Below are positions 33,134 to 46,300 of a stretch of DNA of 64,000 nt, piece by piece; the stretch's first letter is position 1, and every line of letters begins with the position of its first letter. Below the pieces are notes generated by a model. It had not been told where the DNA came from. It made no database searches and saw only the letters and a program-made list of their open reading frames with translations. Made by a program: the position numbers and the translations under genes. This stretch comes from Collybia mongolica (Eukaryota; Basidiomycota; Agaricomycetes; Agaricales; Clitocybaceae). The stretch is taken from assembly GCA_013420905.1 (NCBI GenBank), contig JAAXNY010000001.1:1550001-1614000 (forward strand). Direction: 5' to 3'.

Positions 33134-34418
33134 TAATCGCATGGCCTGATGCTTGGATCAATAAAACTCAGCTTGGCAGATTCGCGTCGTATAGAGGATC
33201 GGTCTAAATTTAGCAACGGATGCTGTGGAGAATCGATACGATAGAATGTTCATGTGTATCCGCACAGATGTGGTCCTGAACTTGACATACATCCGACCTT
33301 ATAACCAGAAACGTACTTACTGGGAGTCGTGGATGTTCATGAAAAGGTTGATTCCGGTGCTACAGATGTGTGGATAATGTAATGCAGGTTGACATAATAA
33401 TGAAAATTCTACACTGCACCCTCTGACTTTGATATAATGTACCTGTCCCGGAAGCAATCAGCTTAGCTGTTATTCTAGTCCGGGGGAGGATTTGACTGAC
33501 TACGCGTGGATAACGCCGGGAATCCATCCAAGAATGCATAAAAGGATGTTGATCCAGAAATCTGTTGTAATGGATATTTCAAAGTGTCTAGAAGTAGGCC
33601 TGGCGCCCAACTAACCTGCGGCACAACCACGCTCTTTATGGAACGTTAAGGGGAAAAAAGGACAATATTACAAGACAACCGAGCTCACTAAGGAACACAG
33701 GGATTGGGGGAATAATTCTGCAACAAGACGGTCAGGAACACACCTCTGAAGTGAACTGAAATAGAGCTGACTTACATGGCAATGAAGTACAGAAGGACAT
33801 CAAAGTTGGAGGACACAACATTTGTCATGTTCTAAGCGGAGAGGTTCGTTGCAGGATGTACGGGACGTTGTTTACAAGGTTTGTGAGTCCAAACTGACAA
33901 CGGTCTTGAGTGCTTATCAGCAATGACATCATCGTGACAACTCCCAACTCTGCACTGCCACCGTGACCGTGACCATCTTCCAGTCCTCCTCGTACCTTGG
34001 TTTACGACAAGGCTCAAGCGCTCACTACCAATTCCTATGTATGTCAGATGTTTACAAAGGCTCGGCTCGTTCGCGTTCAGTCCTCAAAAGGTATAATGGC
34101 ATAATCATATAGCGGGGGTATATAGTATGTATAGCACGGGACCAGGGTATATATCGCGGGTATATACTACGCATTCTGCATAGAGATATGAGGAAACAAA
34201 GTAAGCTCCGTTGATTCGTTCCTTCGTCCACCTTTTAAGACTTATTAATCACTCAGATCTTCTCTGATATTCACGTGTGACTCCCATCTCCGGGCCAATT
34301 ACAGTCATCTTCGTTGCCCAACCGCTGCTTCCCTTTGGCTACCCCCTGATTTGGGTGTCCCTTTGCTTGCAGCGGGGTCTTGGGTGACTCCCTGTTGCCA
34401 CTGCTTTTGGCCGCCATT
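33134..34418. other. Intergenic with GGGTATATA repeats
   Basis: No gene seen. At 34111-34171 the motif GGGTATATA occurs three times (GGGGTATATAGTATG, AGGGTATATATCG, CGGGTATATACTACG). A 61-codon minus-strand frame at 34271-34456 lies beside the next gene and has no recognisable motif. Confidence 0.4.
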
Positions 34419-35187
34419 TTAATAGCCTCTCTCAGGCCTCTTCCCCTTACTCGCACTTGTATCCGTCTCTAATCTCCGCTGGTCGTATCTGGTTTTACTG
34501 AAAGCCGCGTGGCGCTCTGGTGACGAATGCGGTGGTGTGGGAATAGCCCAGAGTTCACCTTTGCTGCGATGCAAGGGTTGGCTAGTGTGTGAGGAAGCTT
34601 CTCGAGGCAGTTGCTCAAGCACAAGTGCGGGGAGGTTCAGAGTGCTGATCATTGAGGTGCGAGAGCTGCCGACGCTCGACATCTCACTATCGCTTTCCGG
34701 GAGCATCTGCGTCCTGACCCTCTCCTTGGCCGCTGATGTCTCGGTGGCCTTTGGTAACCCTCCTTGTTCGCCACCGTGGAGCGCTCCCGTTGGTTTAATA
34801 AGGGCTTCCAAGGTTTCGTCGGTCTCTCGCTTCAGCTCTGTAATAAACTCCTTGATTTTTCCTGAGACAGCTTGAATCTGGGCCTCGGAAGCATTCTCCG
34901 GAAGGCTTTCCATCGCTTTGACAATCTCTCCCTCGGCATCATGATATGCTCTATGGATTGCCCGTGTAGCGTCTTTGACTGAATACGCCCTCATAGAAAT
35001 CTTAATCGGATTCACAGGGGGAGCTGGTTTAGTCTCTGGGTAGTTGGGTGTAGCGCCCTTCTGTCCGACCTATTGTACACCGCGGTCAGCTAAGAAGGGG
35101 CTAAGTATTCAGGTTACGTACTCTCGTGGTCTGAGTCGGCAGCTTCGGGTCGACACCAGCAGGGCGGTTAGTGTGAGTCTTGTTCAT
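34419..35187 (-). CDS. Hypothetical protein, 238 aa
   Basis: Exon 1 (35122-35187) encodes MNKTHTNRPAGVDPKLPTQT and a 52-nt GTACGT..CAATAG intron (35070-35121) joins it to exon 2 (34419-35069). The frame closes exactly (717 nt), which supports a real gene. Residues about 40-100 form a charged helical region (ATRAIHRAYHDAEGEIVKAM, IKEFITELKRETDETLEAL). The C-terminal half is Ser/Pro-rich with SDSEMSSVGSSRTSMIS and ends KGKRPERGY, TAA. I do not recognise the family. No signal peptide or membrane segment is visible. A short cytoplasmic or nuclear protein is likely, but nothing more can be said. Confidence 0.6.
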
Positions 35188-37127
35188 GGCTTTGCTTGTT
35201 GGTTTCTAGCGGTGGTGGTGATAAAGGTGGTTTCTGGCGGGTCCTTCCCCAGAAATGCCTGTATTTAAGCATTTTTGCGGTTTGTAGCCACCTTGTCTCG
35301 GAAACGACCATGGATTATTAGGGCTATGCGCGTCGGTGGGTCCGCAGAACGACAACTTGAAGGCTATATGGTCGCACCTGTGAACAAGAGGATCGGGGGC
35401 TACTCATAAGGCTGTCATCAAGTCTCCGATTTCAGATCTGACTGCGAATGTGTGAGCGTTTTCCCCAGATATAGGTTGTTGAGCGGCAACGTGCCATTAC
35501 TCGCGTTCAACATACCGGATTTGTCTAGTGTTTCGGGGTGGGAGCGCGGAGTAATATACGGCGTCGCGTTCTGCTCGTGACAAAGATCTCAACATCGATT
35601 GCAAAGATCTCAGTTTACTGATTACGAAACATAATATTTATCTTCAAAAATGTACTGGACACACTGGAACATACATGAACACACCGAAGTTTGTCCTTGT
35701 CTTTAGTAGCGCTGTGACTCATTCCTACGAATCGTCAGTTTACCAATCTTGATCATCTGGAACGGAGAGTCAAAGCCATCGGAACAACGCGAGAGGTTGT
35801 TTTCAATTATAAGAAGTAACAATAGTATTGTCTCTTCCCGGTGCTACCAAAAGATCAGTCAACGTCAGTCATCATGCATCGTGCATCATTATCCGTTGTG
35901 AACAAGAGTGGTTCCTCGTGGATTATAGCAGGTCTAGATTTGGACTGCCACATGCATTCACATGTACATCTGTCGGCCAGACTTTTTCCTGCCCGGACTT
36001 CTCTCTTGACAATATGAAGGGAAAAAAAAAAGAGATCGGAGCCAGCCCATATTGTCATTTTGATATATCAACCCTATATCAGCCTGCCAACATGTACACT
36101 CGGAGCCTGTTATCCGTGTGAAGGACATCGACAGTTCCATTCTGAATCGTGGCGTCAGGAGTTCCAGATCTCTGACTCTTCAAACCACATGCCTTGGAAG
36201 GTGCCCAAAGGGCGCGTTACAACACCGTCGCGTCGCGTGAGGGTGATTTAGCAGCACGTGGGGTTATTATAATTATGCGTCGCGTCATTTTTATCAAGCC
36301 GGGCCCAATGATAGAGCGTTAACGGAAAATCAAGGCACATTCAGGCCCCTGGAGTCAAGCGATCCTCGTCTATATCTATTTCAGACTCTTGACATTCGCC
36401 CGTTTGGATTTATAGGGGATCGCAAGCTTGGTTATTATTAGAGCACCATACGCTGAGTCCAGTCAACATCGGCAGGCGAGCTGGTACTTATTGTCCTATT
36501 TGTTGAGAATATTGAATTTTAATAACTCGACCAGTGAGAAGACTTTGGGACTGAAGGAGAAGAGTGTGATCCCCGCTGTTCATATATTATATACATAACT
36601 CACGGCCGTTTGCTGTTGGCTTCCGAAGCATACGTTATTCTTACCGATAATGGGGGCCATCTCCTATTCGTCGGAAGTCATCCTCATGTCAATCTAAGCG
36701 TTACTATCCCGTGTTGATCTCTTCAAAGGAGGTAAGCACATATCAGAGAATCGAGACCTTTCCTATTTCGAAGCTAGAACCCACCCAATCCCCACTTATT
36801 TACTTTCCGAGAGGAGGCGCTTTTTGTGAAATAGTCTGATAAATCCCACAGGTGCATGATTAAAGTCTAAAATTCCTCGGTAGCAATGTGCAGGGGTGCT
36901 GCCTACACGTTGCTTTCTAGTCGCTTCGAATTATGTAGCAAGACACACACTCTCCTCCTCCTCCACTCGAGACAACTTGTTCATGGCTCAGACCAAGAAA
37001 ATAGTAACGAGCCGCCTCTATATGATATAATCGTGACAAGACATGGTACATTAAGCAGTAGGTATTGTATAAAGTCTATGTATGGTGCTGGTCCAAGATG
37101 ATTATAACTTACTGCCTCAACGACAGA
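35188..37127. other. Intergenic
   Basis: Mostly AT-rich, with no frame that has a motif. The last part (37000-37127) is the 3' flank of the minus-strand gene ending at 37128. Confidence 0.4.
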
Positions 37128-40100
37128 TTATTTTCGGCCCTTCCCCTTCGCCTTGCCTTTCGCCTTTGTCGCAGGCGCGGGCTTGGCTGGCTCCTTTTTC
37201 TCTGGCTCTTTCTTCTCTGGCTCCTTCTTCTCGAGCTCTTTCTTTTCTGGCTCCTTTGCCTCTGGCGCTTTCTTTTCCATCACGGCAGGGCGAGGAGGCG
37301 AGACAGTGGGTTTTGACGCTAGAATAGTAGGTGGTGAAGGTTTATCGTCGACTGACTCCAGAGCTGAGAACAGTTTGGCACTATCTAGAGAATGAGCAAC
37401 GGAGTTCTCACGGAAGCTCTGTGACCAGGGCGAGTACATGGGCTTGGCTACTGGCTCTGAAGCGCTCGTATCCCAAATTTTTTCCCAATCACCGTTCTTA
37501 ATATCTTCAGTCATCGACGACAGCCACTCGTCATCCATAGCGGGTACTTCTCCAGGCGGTGATGTAGGCGCGGTCGACGGGGTGGGAGCCATGGAGCTTG
37601 ATCCTGTGTCATAGTCTTCCTCGTCTTCACCTTCCCCATACTGGAAGATATTCGTGAACATCGTCGATGGGACACTGGGCTTTGGTTCAATGATGTCGAG
37701 GATTGACCTGGAGTTCGGTGGAAGTCTTTCTCCGGGGGCTTTACGCCCGTCCGGTCCTTCCTCATCTGAAATCTCCTCTATCGTTACGGTCTTCCCCTTC
37801 ACAGTCTTCTTCCCTTTCGATCCTTTCATAATGCTCGTCGGTGCATAGGCTTGGCGTTTCCCAACCTCAGGTGCTTGAGGAGCGTAGCCGGCCACTCGTG
37901 ATCGCTGTGCATCGGATGCATGTTGATGTTGCGACGGTGTTGTATAGGAGTTGTCCGTTTGTGGAGTCGGTTGGTTCCAGCCTTGGCGATGGTTTGCGGC
38001 AGTTGCCCCGCCACCTGGTGTCCAGAATTTCTCCTCGTTGGGGCGCGGCTGAGGTGGCGTGAATTTCGATGCAGGGAAGGTGGTGGATACTTCGGGTGGC
38101 ATCCACATAATGGAATTGGCTGCACGTTGACCAGAATTCGGTACTGAAGTCTGGTCAAGTCTGGTCTTCAAAGAACTTGATCCAACTTCTTGCCCCTGCG
38201 CCTTTATTCTTTCCATCCTTTCCCATGGTGTCTCCTCTCTCTCTGCTGGTGCGAGTGCGAGCGCGTTTGGAGACACTCTTGACGCCTTTGCTTGAGAGAT
38301 GTGAGAACTTGGTGGTGCGTTCCCGCCCAGTAAACCCCGTTTCCTCATCATTTCCCGATGGGACTCCTCCTCGACGGCAGTGTAAGGTGTTGCTTTCAAC
38401 TGAGCAGGAGCTGATGTATCTGTTCCTCGCGACCCCTGCTTCATCACACGGTCCCATGGAGTTTCCTCTTCTATCTCTGCAGAGGCTGAGAAGGTCGAAA
38501 CGTGAGGCTCCTGGTACACTGACTGCTGGCCCATTTTTCGCGCCCGAGAGCTATCCAATCGAGGATCTGCAGCCCATGAACCTGGTTTCGTTATATGGGC
38601 CCATGCGGTCTCTTCAGCCTCCGAGGCATATGACGAAGCTTGCACGGGTTTAGCATTCTCAGACTGGAGCCCCTTCTTCGCCATACGCTCCCAGAGAGTT
38701 TCTTCCTTTACGGCAAGATTGCCTGCCGCGGAAGGATCATGCAGGCGTCTCAGGCCACTTGGTCGAGGTGTTGATGGGTCATCATCTAGCTTGAATGTCT
38801 TCATATGAGGGAAGGTCGGACGAGGAGTCGACGACATCTCCAATTCATATTCGGTGGATAGTGTATCGACTTCGTCCTTGGATGATATGGTCGTTTCAAC
38901 TCCAGACTTTTTGGTTCCTGCGCGCTGCTTTTTGGTCTGTTTTTTCAAAGAAGTAGAGGAAGGAGGAGAAGCTGCGATAGGAGCCGACTTCGTCTCGACA
39001 GGCATGGAGGTGAATGACGATGGAGCGGTGGGTGGTGATCCTGTTCCATGCACTGCCTTCTTGGTCCATCCACTTACCACAGGGCCAGGTGTAGGTGCGG
39101 CCTTTGCCTCTCCGGGGAACCCCCCTGGATGTTGGAAGTCATTGCCATCAAAGGATGTGGACTGGGCAAGAGGATGAGTATTGGAGAACCAAGGTGGTTG
39201 CTCTGTCTTTCGTTGAGGGATAGGCGTAGCAGAGCTGGCTGTTGGCCACTGCGGCTGCGCTGAAGAAGTGGACGTGGTCTTCCAACCAGATTGCTTTGTG
39301 AGAGCTGAGGGTGCCGTTTCTCGGCTGACGGACGGCTTGCGTCCTCGAGGCATATCTAGAGGGTTCAGATCCCACATCTGGTTCTCAGAGTCATCGTCCG
39401 ATGGCTCTTCGCGACGAAGCATGAGCTTTCCGTTGCTATCAATGTCGAGGCGCACCGACTGCCTATCGAACAAGGTATTCCAGCTCTGATGTGCGTTAAT
39501 GTTGGCCGCCCTAGCGGGCTCCCGAAGTGCCGAGCGTTTTCGGATCTCGTTCCTTCGTTTGCCACGTTCTACTTCTACAAGGGCCTTTCTCTCTTCCTCC
39601 TTCTTAGCCTGAAGCCGCAGCATCTGCTTCGCGTGTTCTTGGACTTTCAAAGCGTCGCTGGCTTTGTTGGACTTCTTCGCCTTCCGGTCATTGTGCAGGG
39701 TCAAAGCGAGGTCTATATCGGCTTGTGCCGCCTCTCGATGAAACTCCATGATCTTTTCGATGCGAGTCTGCATTTTGAACTTCTCGAAGTCAGCTTCCTC
39801 ATCACTGGTTTCATCCTCATCACTTAGTCTGGGGCCAATGTACGATGAGCCTTGGGCACGCCGTAGAGGCTTGCGGTCCATGTCGGGCGGTCGTTTTGGG
39901 GGATCGGCTGCCTTGGATTGGGACACAGAGAGAGAAAAGTAGTCCAATGATGATGAGGATTGTTCTGGGGAACCCGTTTGCGAGCTGTAGTTTGAGCCCC
40001 AACCATTGTCTAAACCCCATCCTTTACTATCATGTATAGGTACGGGTATGGACATGCGTTCGTCTTCAGACTCGTCAGTCGGCTAGATATGAGTCTTATT

Positions 40101-40707
40101 AAGCACGTGCGATAGCTTCGGCAACAACATCACAACTTACCACCATATAGGACGACACTGCTTCATATAGCTCGTCGTCTGGATGCAGATCGGTAGGCTT
40201 GACAAGCATATAACTGGATGCTGTTGATGTATTCGCTGTTCGTGTGCCACTAGAAAGAGACGGTGCTGATGGGGGAGCGGGTGGACTTAGGTATGTTTGT
40301 GAGTTAACGGGTGCTGAATTGCTCTGGACACTCTCTACTTCCTCCTCTTCCATGCTCCCTCCCAACACCCTCACCACTGCACGTGTCTCTGCTATTGTCA
40401 TGGGGCCCCAGTGTTCGTCGACGAGGCCGACAGATTCGAGTCTTCTCTGCCATTCTTCCCTGGCGTCGGAAAAGTGTTGCTCCTCGACTTTGGCACATAA
40501 GGATGCTTTCAGGGCATCCTGTTCCTCTTTCTTTGGGCGAGACCTTGCCAGTGTATTCCGCCACCTTGCATCTTGTTCCTTCACGATTTCTTCTCGTTTG
40601 CGTTCCATAATAGTGCGTCTGGGGGCCTGCCACCGTTCGAAATCTTCCCAGTGAAGTCTAACGAGCTTTGCTTTGGATGCCATTTGCTGGGGAGTGTGGG
40701 GGAGCAT
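37128..40707 (-). CDS. Large low-complexity, charged protein of unknown function
   Basis: Exons 40141-40707 and 37128-40082, intron 40083-40140 (58 nt, GTAAGT..TCTAG, phase 0), total 1173 residues. A first helical block has LVRLHWEDFERWQAPRRTIM. An acidic linker after the splice (PTDESEDERMSIPVP) leads to a coiled-coil zone at about residues 285-370 (KQMLRLQAKKEEERKALVEV). A long Ser/Pro/Thr-rich disordered middle contains several ETLWERM, TPWDRVMKQG and ETPWERMERI look-alike repeats. The C-terminus is made of KKEPEKKE repeats and ends KAKGKAKGKGRK, TAA. The W-ER-M repeats suggest a short binding motif used many times. An in-frame ATG at 40683 is an alternative start. I do not recognise the family; an intracellular scaffold is an inference only. 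Confidence 0.78.
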
Positions 40708-43323
40708 CCTGTTGGTGTAGGAGGATGGGTTTTTAAAAAAGATGACTCGACACCACCAAAAATTCCGATTGTATAGTGGTTGAGCTGAAACAAGAGATGG
40801 GAATTAAAACGGCAGCCTCGTGTTTCTGGCGGGGTGCCGAGATTGATTGCAATCCGTAGAATCAACGAAGACGTCTGCCTCTTCCGGGTCTTCCCCGCAA
40901 TGTATCCGTGTTGACGTCTCGAATTGGCTATGCCTCTTGACAATGATGAGCGTGAATGCAAGGTCAGAAGCTGGTCAGAAGCACGGTCCTTCTTGTATAA
41001 GAGCAAGGTTGTCTAGGGTTATATCGTGCGATAAGCCAGTTAGGCAGACCTGATGTAAATCTACAGGGCCGAGTAGGTGTCATGCCCACCGGTTGTTGAA
41101 CACGAGGCAAACGTCGGTATACCCTTTGCCCACGTCCATATGTAGCTTTGTGTGGCGTTTTGCTGTGTCAGTTCCCTTTGTGCCCATTTCTTTCATCCAG
41201 GTGACGCAGTAATCGAGAATATGACAGAACAACTGAATGGTTGGATCGTCGTCGTTTACGTTCAAGCCTCAAGTGCACAAGACCACACATTCCGCAGACC
41301 GAATCGAACCACGGCCGAAAATCTTATACCCGCGCGCACGCCATTTCGCTTCGAGCTCAGGCCTTCTCATCGCCATCGGATTCTTTCCTCAACGCGTCCT
41401 GCGCCAAGGCAATGTGGCTTACCCTTCTCTAATGCATTCACTTTCAAAGGCAGTGTAGCGAGTTCATCTGCGGCATCAACGGGAATCCTTGCCATGCCTC
41501 TTCAAACATAATTTTCGCAATTTTATTGTACGACTCTCAAAGACGCTTCAGGAAACGGTGGCCTTTTACGCGCTTTTCTTCATAGTAAGATATCAACGAG
41601 TTAATCGCGTGCCCGCCCCTTTCACAACATCTACCTAGCCTTTCCGCAGCACAACGCTCGTAGGCCCATCTCCGATCGGCCCCATCTATCATGGACTGAT
41701 TTCAATCCAAACCTGATCCTTGATAAGATCTAGACCCTTCTCTCATGATTTTAGGGTAGGGGTCTACGTCGCCTTACTTTATGGTAACGAAATAATATTG
41801 CATCATCACAATACTTCGACTAGAGCTATTGGCTGCCGACGAGCCCAAACCCACGGCATTATCACGGCAAGCACTTGGATTCAATCCCCATAATGATACT
41901 ATACAAGTGATACCACAGCATGCTCTGTCTCCTCAGCTTCATCTCGCTTGAGCCTAGATGACAGGTGCCTATAATTAAATATCTGATTTTTCAAGCGACA
42001 CCCAACTTCTTTTCTATCCAAACAGCCGAAACATGTAGGCGACAATGTCCTCAATGCGAAAACTCGTTGGTGGCGGGCCCCTCGTCATTTCGGTCTACTC
42101 CAATGCTCACCTCCGAGTCTTGTAACCGATGTGAGCTGAGTGAAGGCAATCATATCGGTTCAGTCACTACCAATAATATTCTTGTCTAAGACATGGCATA
42201 TAACGTCTTTCTACGTAGTTTCCTATCCCTGAACCGCGCCCTGAATATCAAGTAAGGGATTTTCGCTCATTAACCACGATCAGGCCGATGACAGTCGATT
42301 ATTTCTTAGCCGCCCGGTCTCCTTGTGAAAATATGAATACAAGGGCTATCATGTAGCTTGGACGAGGCATGTCTTTCATAAATAATACCAAGAGGCCTCG
42401 AGGCGACCCCTGATATCATCTAAGGCCGATTACCATTCCTCCCTTTCGGCCGGCCAAAGATACATGCCTGAATTTACTCACGATTCTGCTTTTCGCTGGT
42501 GGGTTTAAATCTAAATTTCAATCACATATGGAATCATGTTCCTATGTACATGTGTTGATACCGACAGGATAAACTATCCGGGTACACTAATCACCTGGTC
42601 TTCAATAAATGGTCACTCAGGTTATTGTGCTCTTGATTCGGGCTTGCCAGACCATCAGCGTGTGCCTCAGGTTAACCAATTAGAACGCAGATCAATTATG
42701 TGATTTCATCGATTGTTCAGCTGATAATCTTTCAGAACCCCTCATAAGCGCTCTGAAACTGTTATCCTCCAGGATTATGAAACAAAGGTAATGTTTATTC
42801 TGGCGCAAGTATAACGGCCATGTATATAGAGTATAATTGAACAAACTGTTGGGCTCGAAGCTTGTTTGAAGGCGAGATCAGTAGGAGTACAAATTAGTGA
42901 TGGAATTTCTAGATAAGATAGCCGGAAGATGATCCGAAGAGTAAAGCGGCAACCAACGATAGAATCGCCCGCTCAACAACTAACAACCAGTTCCAACGCG
43001 TCTCTTGGATCTGGAGTCGACCACTTACATCCTCTGGGCTCCATTGTCTGTTACGGGCAACGGGAAGGGCCAGAATTCAGTGTAAGTACAGCTGCAAACC
43101 TTGCGGAGTCTTCTAGAACGCGTGTACTCAACATGAGGCAGTCAGGGCATTCCCGTGAAGTGTTCTTCTTACGGAACGTCGCCGCAGACCCACCGCTGAT
43201 TGATTCGAGGCATCTCGTTTCTTTTTATTCGTCGAACAACATCGCTTGTTTGCCTCTGGCGATATACAACTCCTTGGTGGCCACTATCGCTTCGCTTCCC
43301 CCTTTCCACCCCCCCGGCTTTCG
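40708..43323. other. 2.6-kb divergent intergenic region
   Basis: It separates two divergently transcribed large genes (starts at 40707 minus and 43324 plus) and must hold both promoters. Open frames of 60-135 codons exist (for example 41152-41511 and 42929-43336 plus) without recognisable motifs. The sequence upstream of the plus gene runs open into its start codon, as a 5' UTR could. Confidence 0.4.
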
Positions 43324-46300
43324 ATGTCAACAGTGACGTCCCAGGCGCAATCAACCATCAGTCCCTCCACTAAACCGCATGAGCCCGACATCGAACCTGA
43401 CGAACAATGGAAGACAAACTTGAGAACGAGGATCGAGGACGGCTTGAAGTCAATGGTCCAGGACGCGAAAGATCATCTCGCAGCAGAGCTGAGGAGGGCG
43501 CCTGTAGGTGTGGAAGAGCGAGAGCGTCTGACCAAAGAGTATAGTGATGCTATGGCCAATATCCGGAAGCTTGCAGCGGAGGGTTTTCAGACCGAGTTGG
43601 AGAGAGAGCGACAGGAGCGCCGCTGGGCGTCAGGCCAAGCCATGTTGCCCCAGTGGTCGCAGGCTTTGAAGGAAGAACAACAGGACATCATGGATCGAAT
43701 CAAAAAGTCGTCCTCGAGTACAAAGCCTCCTGCACCTGAGGGTGATGCTCAGCCCCCCACTGCCGTTCCAAAGCCAACTCCAAGGGAGGTCCCTCCCCCG
43801 GTGTCGTACCCCATACCCGAACTACCAGCAGAGCTTCAGAAGGGGCGTGAGGAAAAAGAACGGCACGAACGAGAGCGGGAACGAGAGAGAGCGCGCGATC
43901 GTGATCGTGATCGTGCAACTTTCCCGGTTCATACTATTCGTCGGGGTTCGGATACACACGGTTCGGAATATTCGCAGACATTTCGACATGCAACATACAA
44001 CCTCTTGCCGACAGGGTTGTACAGTGAGCCTGTGCTAGATAATGAGTTCACAGACGAACCCGAAGAACTATTGCGACCCCCCGAACGTTACCGGAGTTTG
44101 TCAGATAGGCCTCCTGTCCATGACAGGGCTGCTGAAGCACCAGTGAGCAGGTCGATGGAGCGCCAGTCACGTTCTGTGTCCGATAGGCACACAACTCATT
44201 CACCACCAAAACCTATACCCGAAGTTTGGATACCTGCAATCACACCAGAGGATGACGCACGGATGTCCAAGCCGTTTCCAGTTGGTAGACGCGGCAGTAC
44301 TGCTAGCATCAGGTCAACCGGTTCAGGTGGGATACGTCCATCAATCGTAGAAGCAATTCCAGAACGAGCAGACGATATGATGGACATATCACAACGACGG
44401 GAGAGAGAGCGAATCCAAGACGCTGAACAGGAGTGGGCGGCTATAGATAAGGCCCGGGAGAGGGAAAGGCAGATTTCTACCAGAAACGAAGGCCGTCAGA
44501 GTGCCGCTAGCGACCATAGCCAACGATATGACGACCCAGCGGTTTATGGTAGAACCAGTACCCGGCCCCCTGATCATCACGGAGGGTCATACGGACCCCA
44601 TCCACGATCTGTTCGCCATCAAACTTCTTTCAGCGCAGAGGAGAGGGAATATAGTTCTTACGGCCCTCACCCGACTCCTCAACGACCCCTTGTGCCAAGA
44701 ACGTCCTTTAACAACGATGAGCGGACGTACCTCATGGGAATGGGGCCTTACCCAGCCCCTTCGCCCGCTAGACCCATCTCTCATAAGCAATCCTTCACCA
44801 GTGACGACCATGATCGTTACTACGACCCACCTTCTTCACGCCCATACCCAACTCCTCCCTCGTCCGCAAGTCGAGGAATGAGTCGCGAATATAGCTATCA
44901 GGATGGTTACGATCCGCGAAATGACAATTCCTATCGCGATCGTGAACCACGAAGCAACACTTTTAAAGTCGCTCAACAGATGCCTGGCAGCCCCACCATG
45001 TATCGCCGGAGTTCCGAGAGTCGACCAATTGGTCGAGAGCCTTCGTTCTCCAGAACAAGGCCTGACCTAGGGCCAGCAGAAGGTATATGCCCCATCAAGC
45101 TTTCACCAGGATTTCTGACCAACCTGTATGCCCCGTCTAGATCCTTATTCCACATACGAATATACCGCTCCTACAACGAGCATACCTATTTCGCGTTCCA
45201 GACAATCGCCCATATCTGACGATACAGGCCAGAGTTGGAAAGGGTGGGCAGAGCAACCACCAGCGCGACCCCGAGATTATCGTTATGAGCCGGAATATCA
45301 AAGACCCCTCTATTCACCAGATGGCAGGCCTTCAGGACCTCGATCGCCCCCATCGTCTTATCAAGGGCACCGTGACGCAACGTACCATAATTTTGGCGGG
45401 CGAAGCATGCACGAGGAACACGAAGAATACTTCGAAAACGATGGGGGAACATATCGTCACTATAGGGAGGCGCGGGCTGAGCCTCGGCGGAAGGAGGAGT
45501 CAAGGAGGGACGCCATTGAAAGGTCCCGACAAGAGGAAGAGGCAGAGGCGGAGGCAGATAGTGATGCAGGCACCAGTGACGAACCTGACGCTGAGGTTCA
45601 CGTTAGGACGGAGGCAGAAGCAGAGAGAGAGGAGGAAGTCGCCAGGAAGGAAGAGGAGGCAAAAAGGAAGGAAGAGGCAGAAAGGAGGGAAGAAGAGGCA
45701 AGAGTGAAGGAGGAAGAGATGAAGAGAAAGGAGGAGGAGGCGAAACTGAAAGAGGAGGATGCGCGAAAGAAAGCGGAGGAGGCTGAACGAAAGGCAGCGG
45801 AAGCGAGAAAGAAGGAAATGGAGGCGAGAAAGAAAGAGGAAGAGGCCAGGAGGAAGGAGGAGGAGGCTAGAAGGAAAGAGGAGGAAGCGAGGAGGAAGGA
45901 GGCTGAGGCTGAGAGAAAGGAGGCAGAGACCAAGAAAAAGGAGAAGGAAATTAAGAAAAAGGAACAGGAGGTTAAGCGTAAAGAGGCGGAAGCGAAACGT
46001 ATGGAAAATGAAGCGAAGCAAAAGGAGGAGGAAACCAAGAGGCGGGAAGCAGACGCTCAGCGAAAGGAGGCCGAAGCTAGGAAGAAGGAAGAGGACGCAA
46101 GGAAGCGGGAGGCAGCTGCGACGCGAAAGACTGCTGAAGCTGCCCAGAAAGAAAGAGAAACCCTGAAAAAAGAGGATGAAATACGACAACGGGAAGAAGA
46201 ACTGAGACGACGAGAAGAGGAGCTCGCCCGTCGAGAAGAAGAATCCAATCGAAAGGAGACCGAGCGGAAGCAGCGTGAGGAGGAGGCTAGCATCAGAGAA

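Noticed and set aside
41270..41345. tRNA-like B box on minus (GGTTCGATTCGG)
   Set aside because: The flanking bases do not form T, anticodon and acceptor stems, so no cloverleaf can be drawn.
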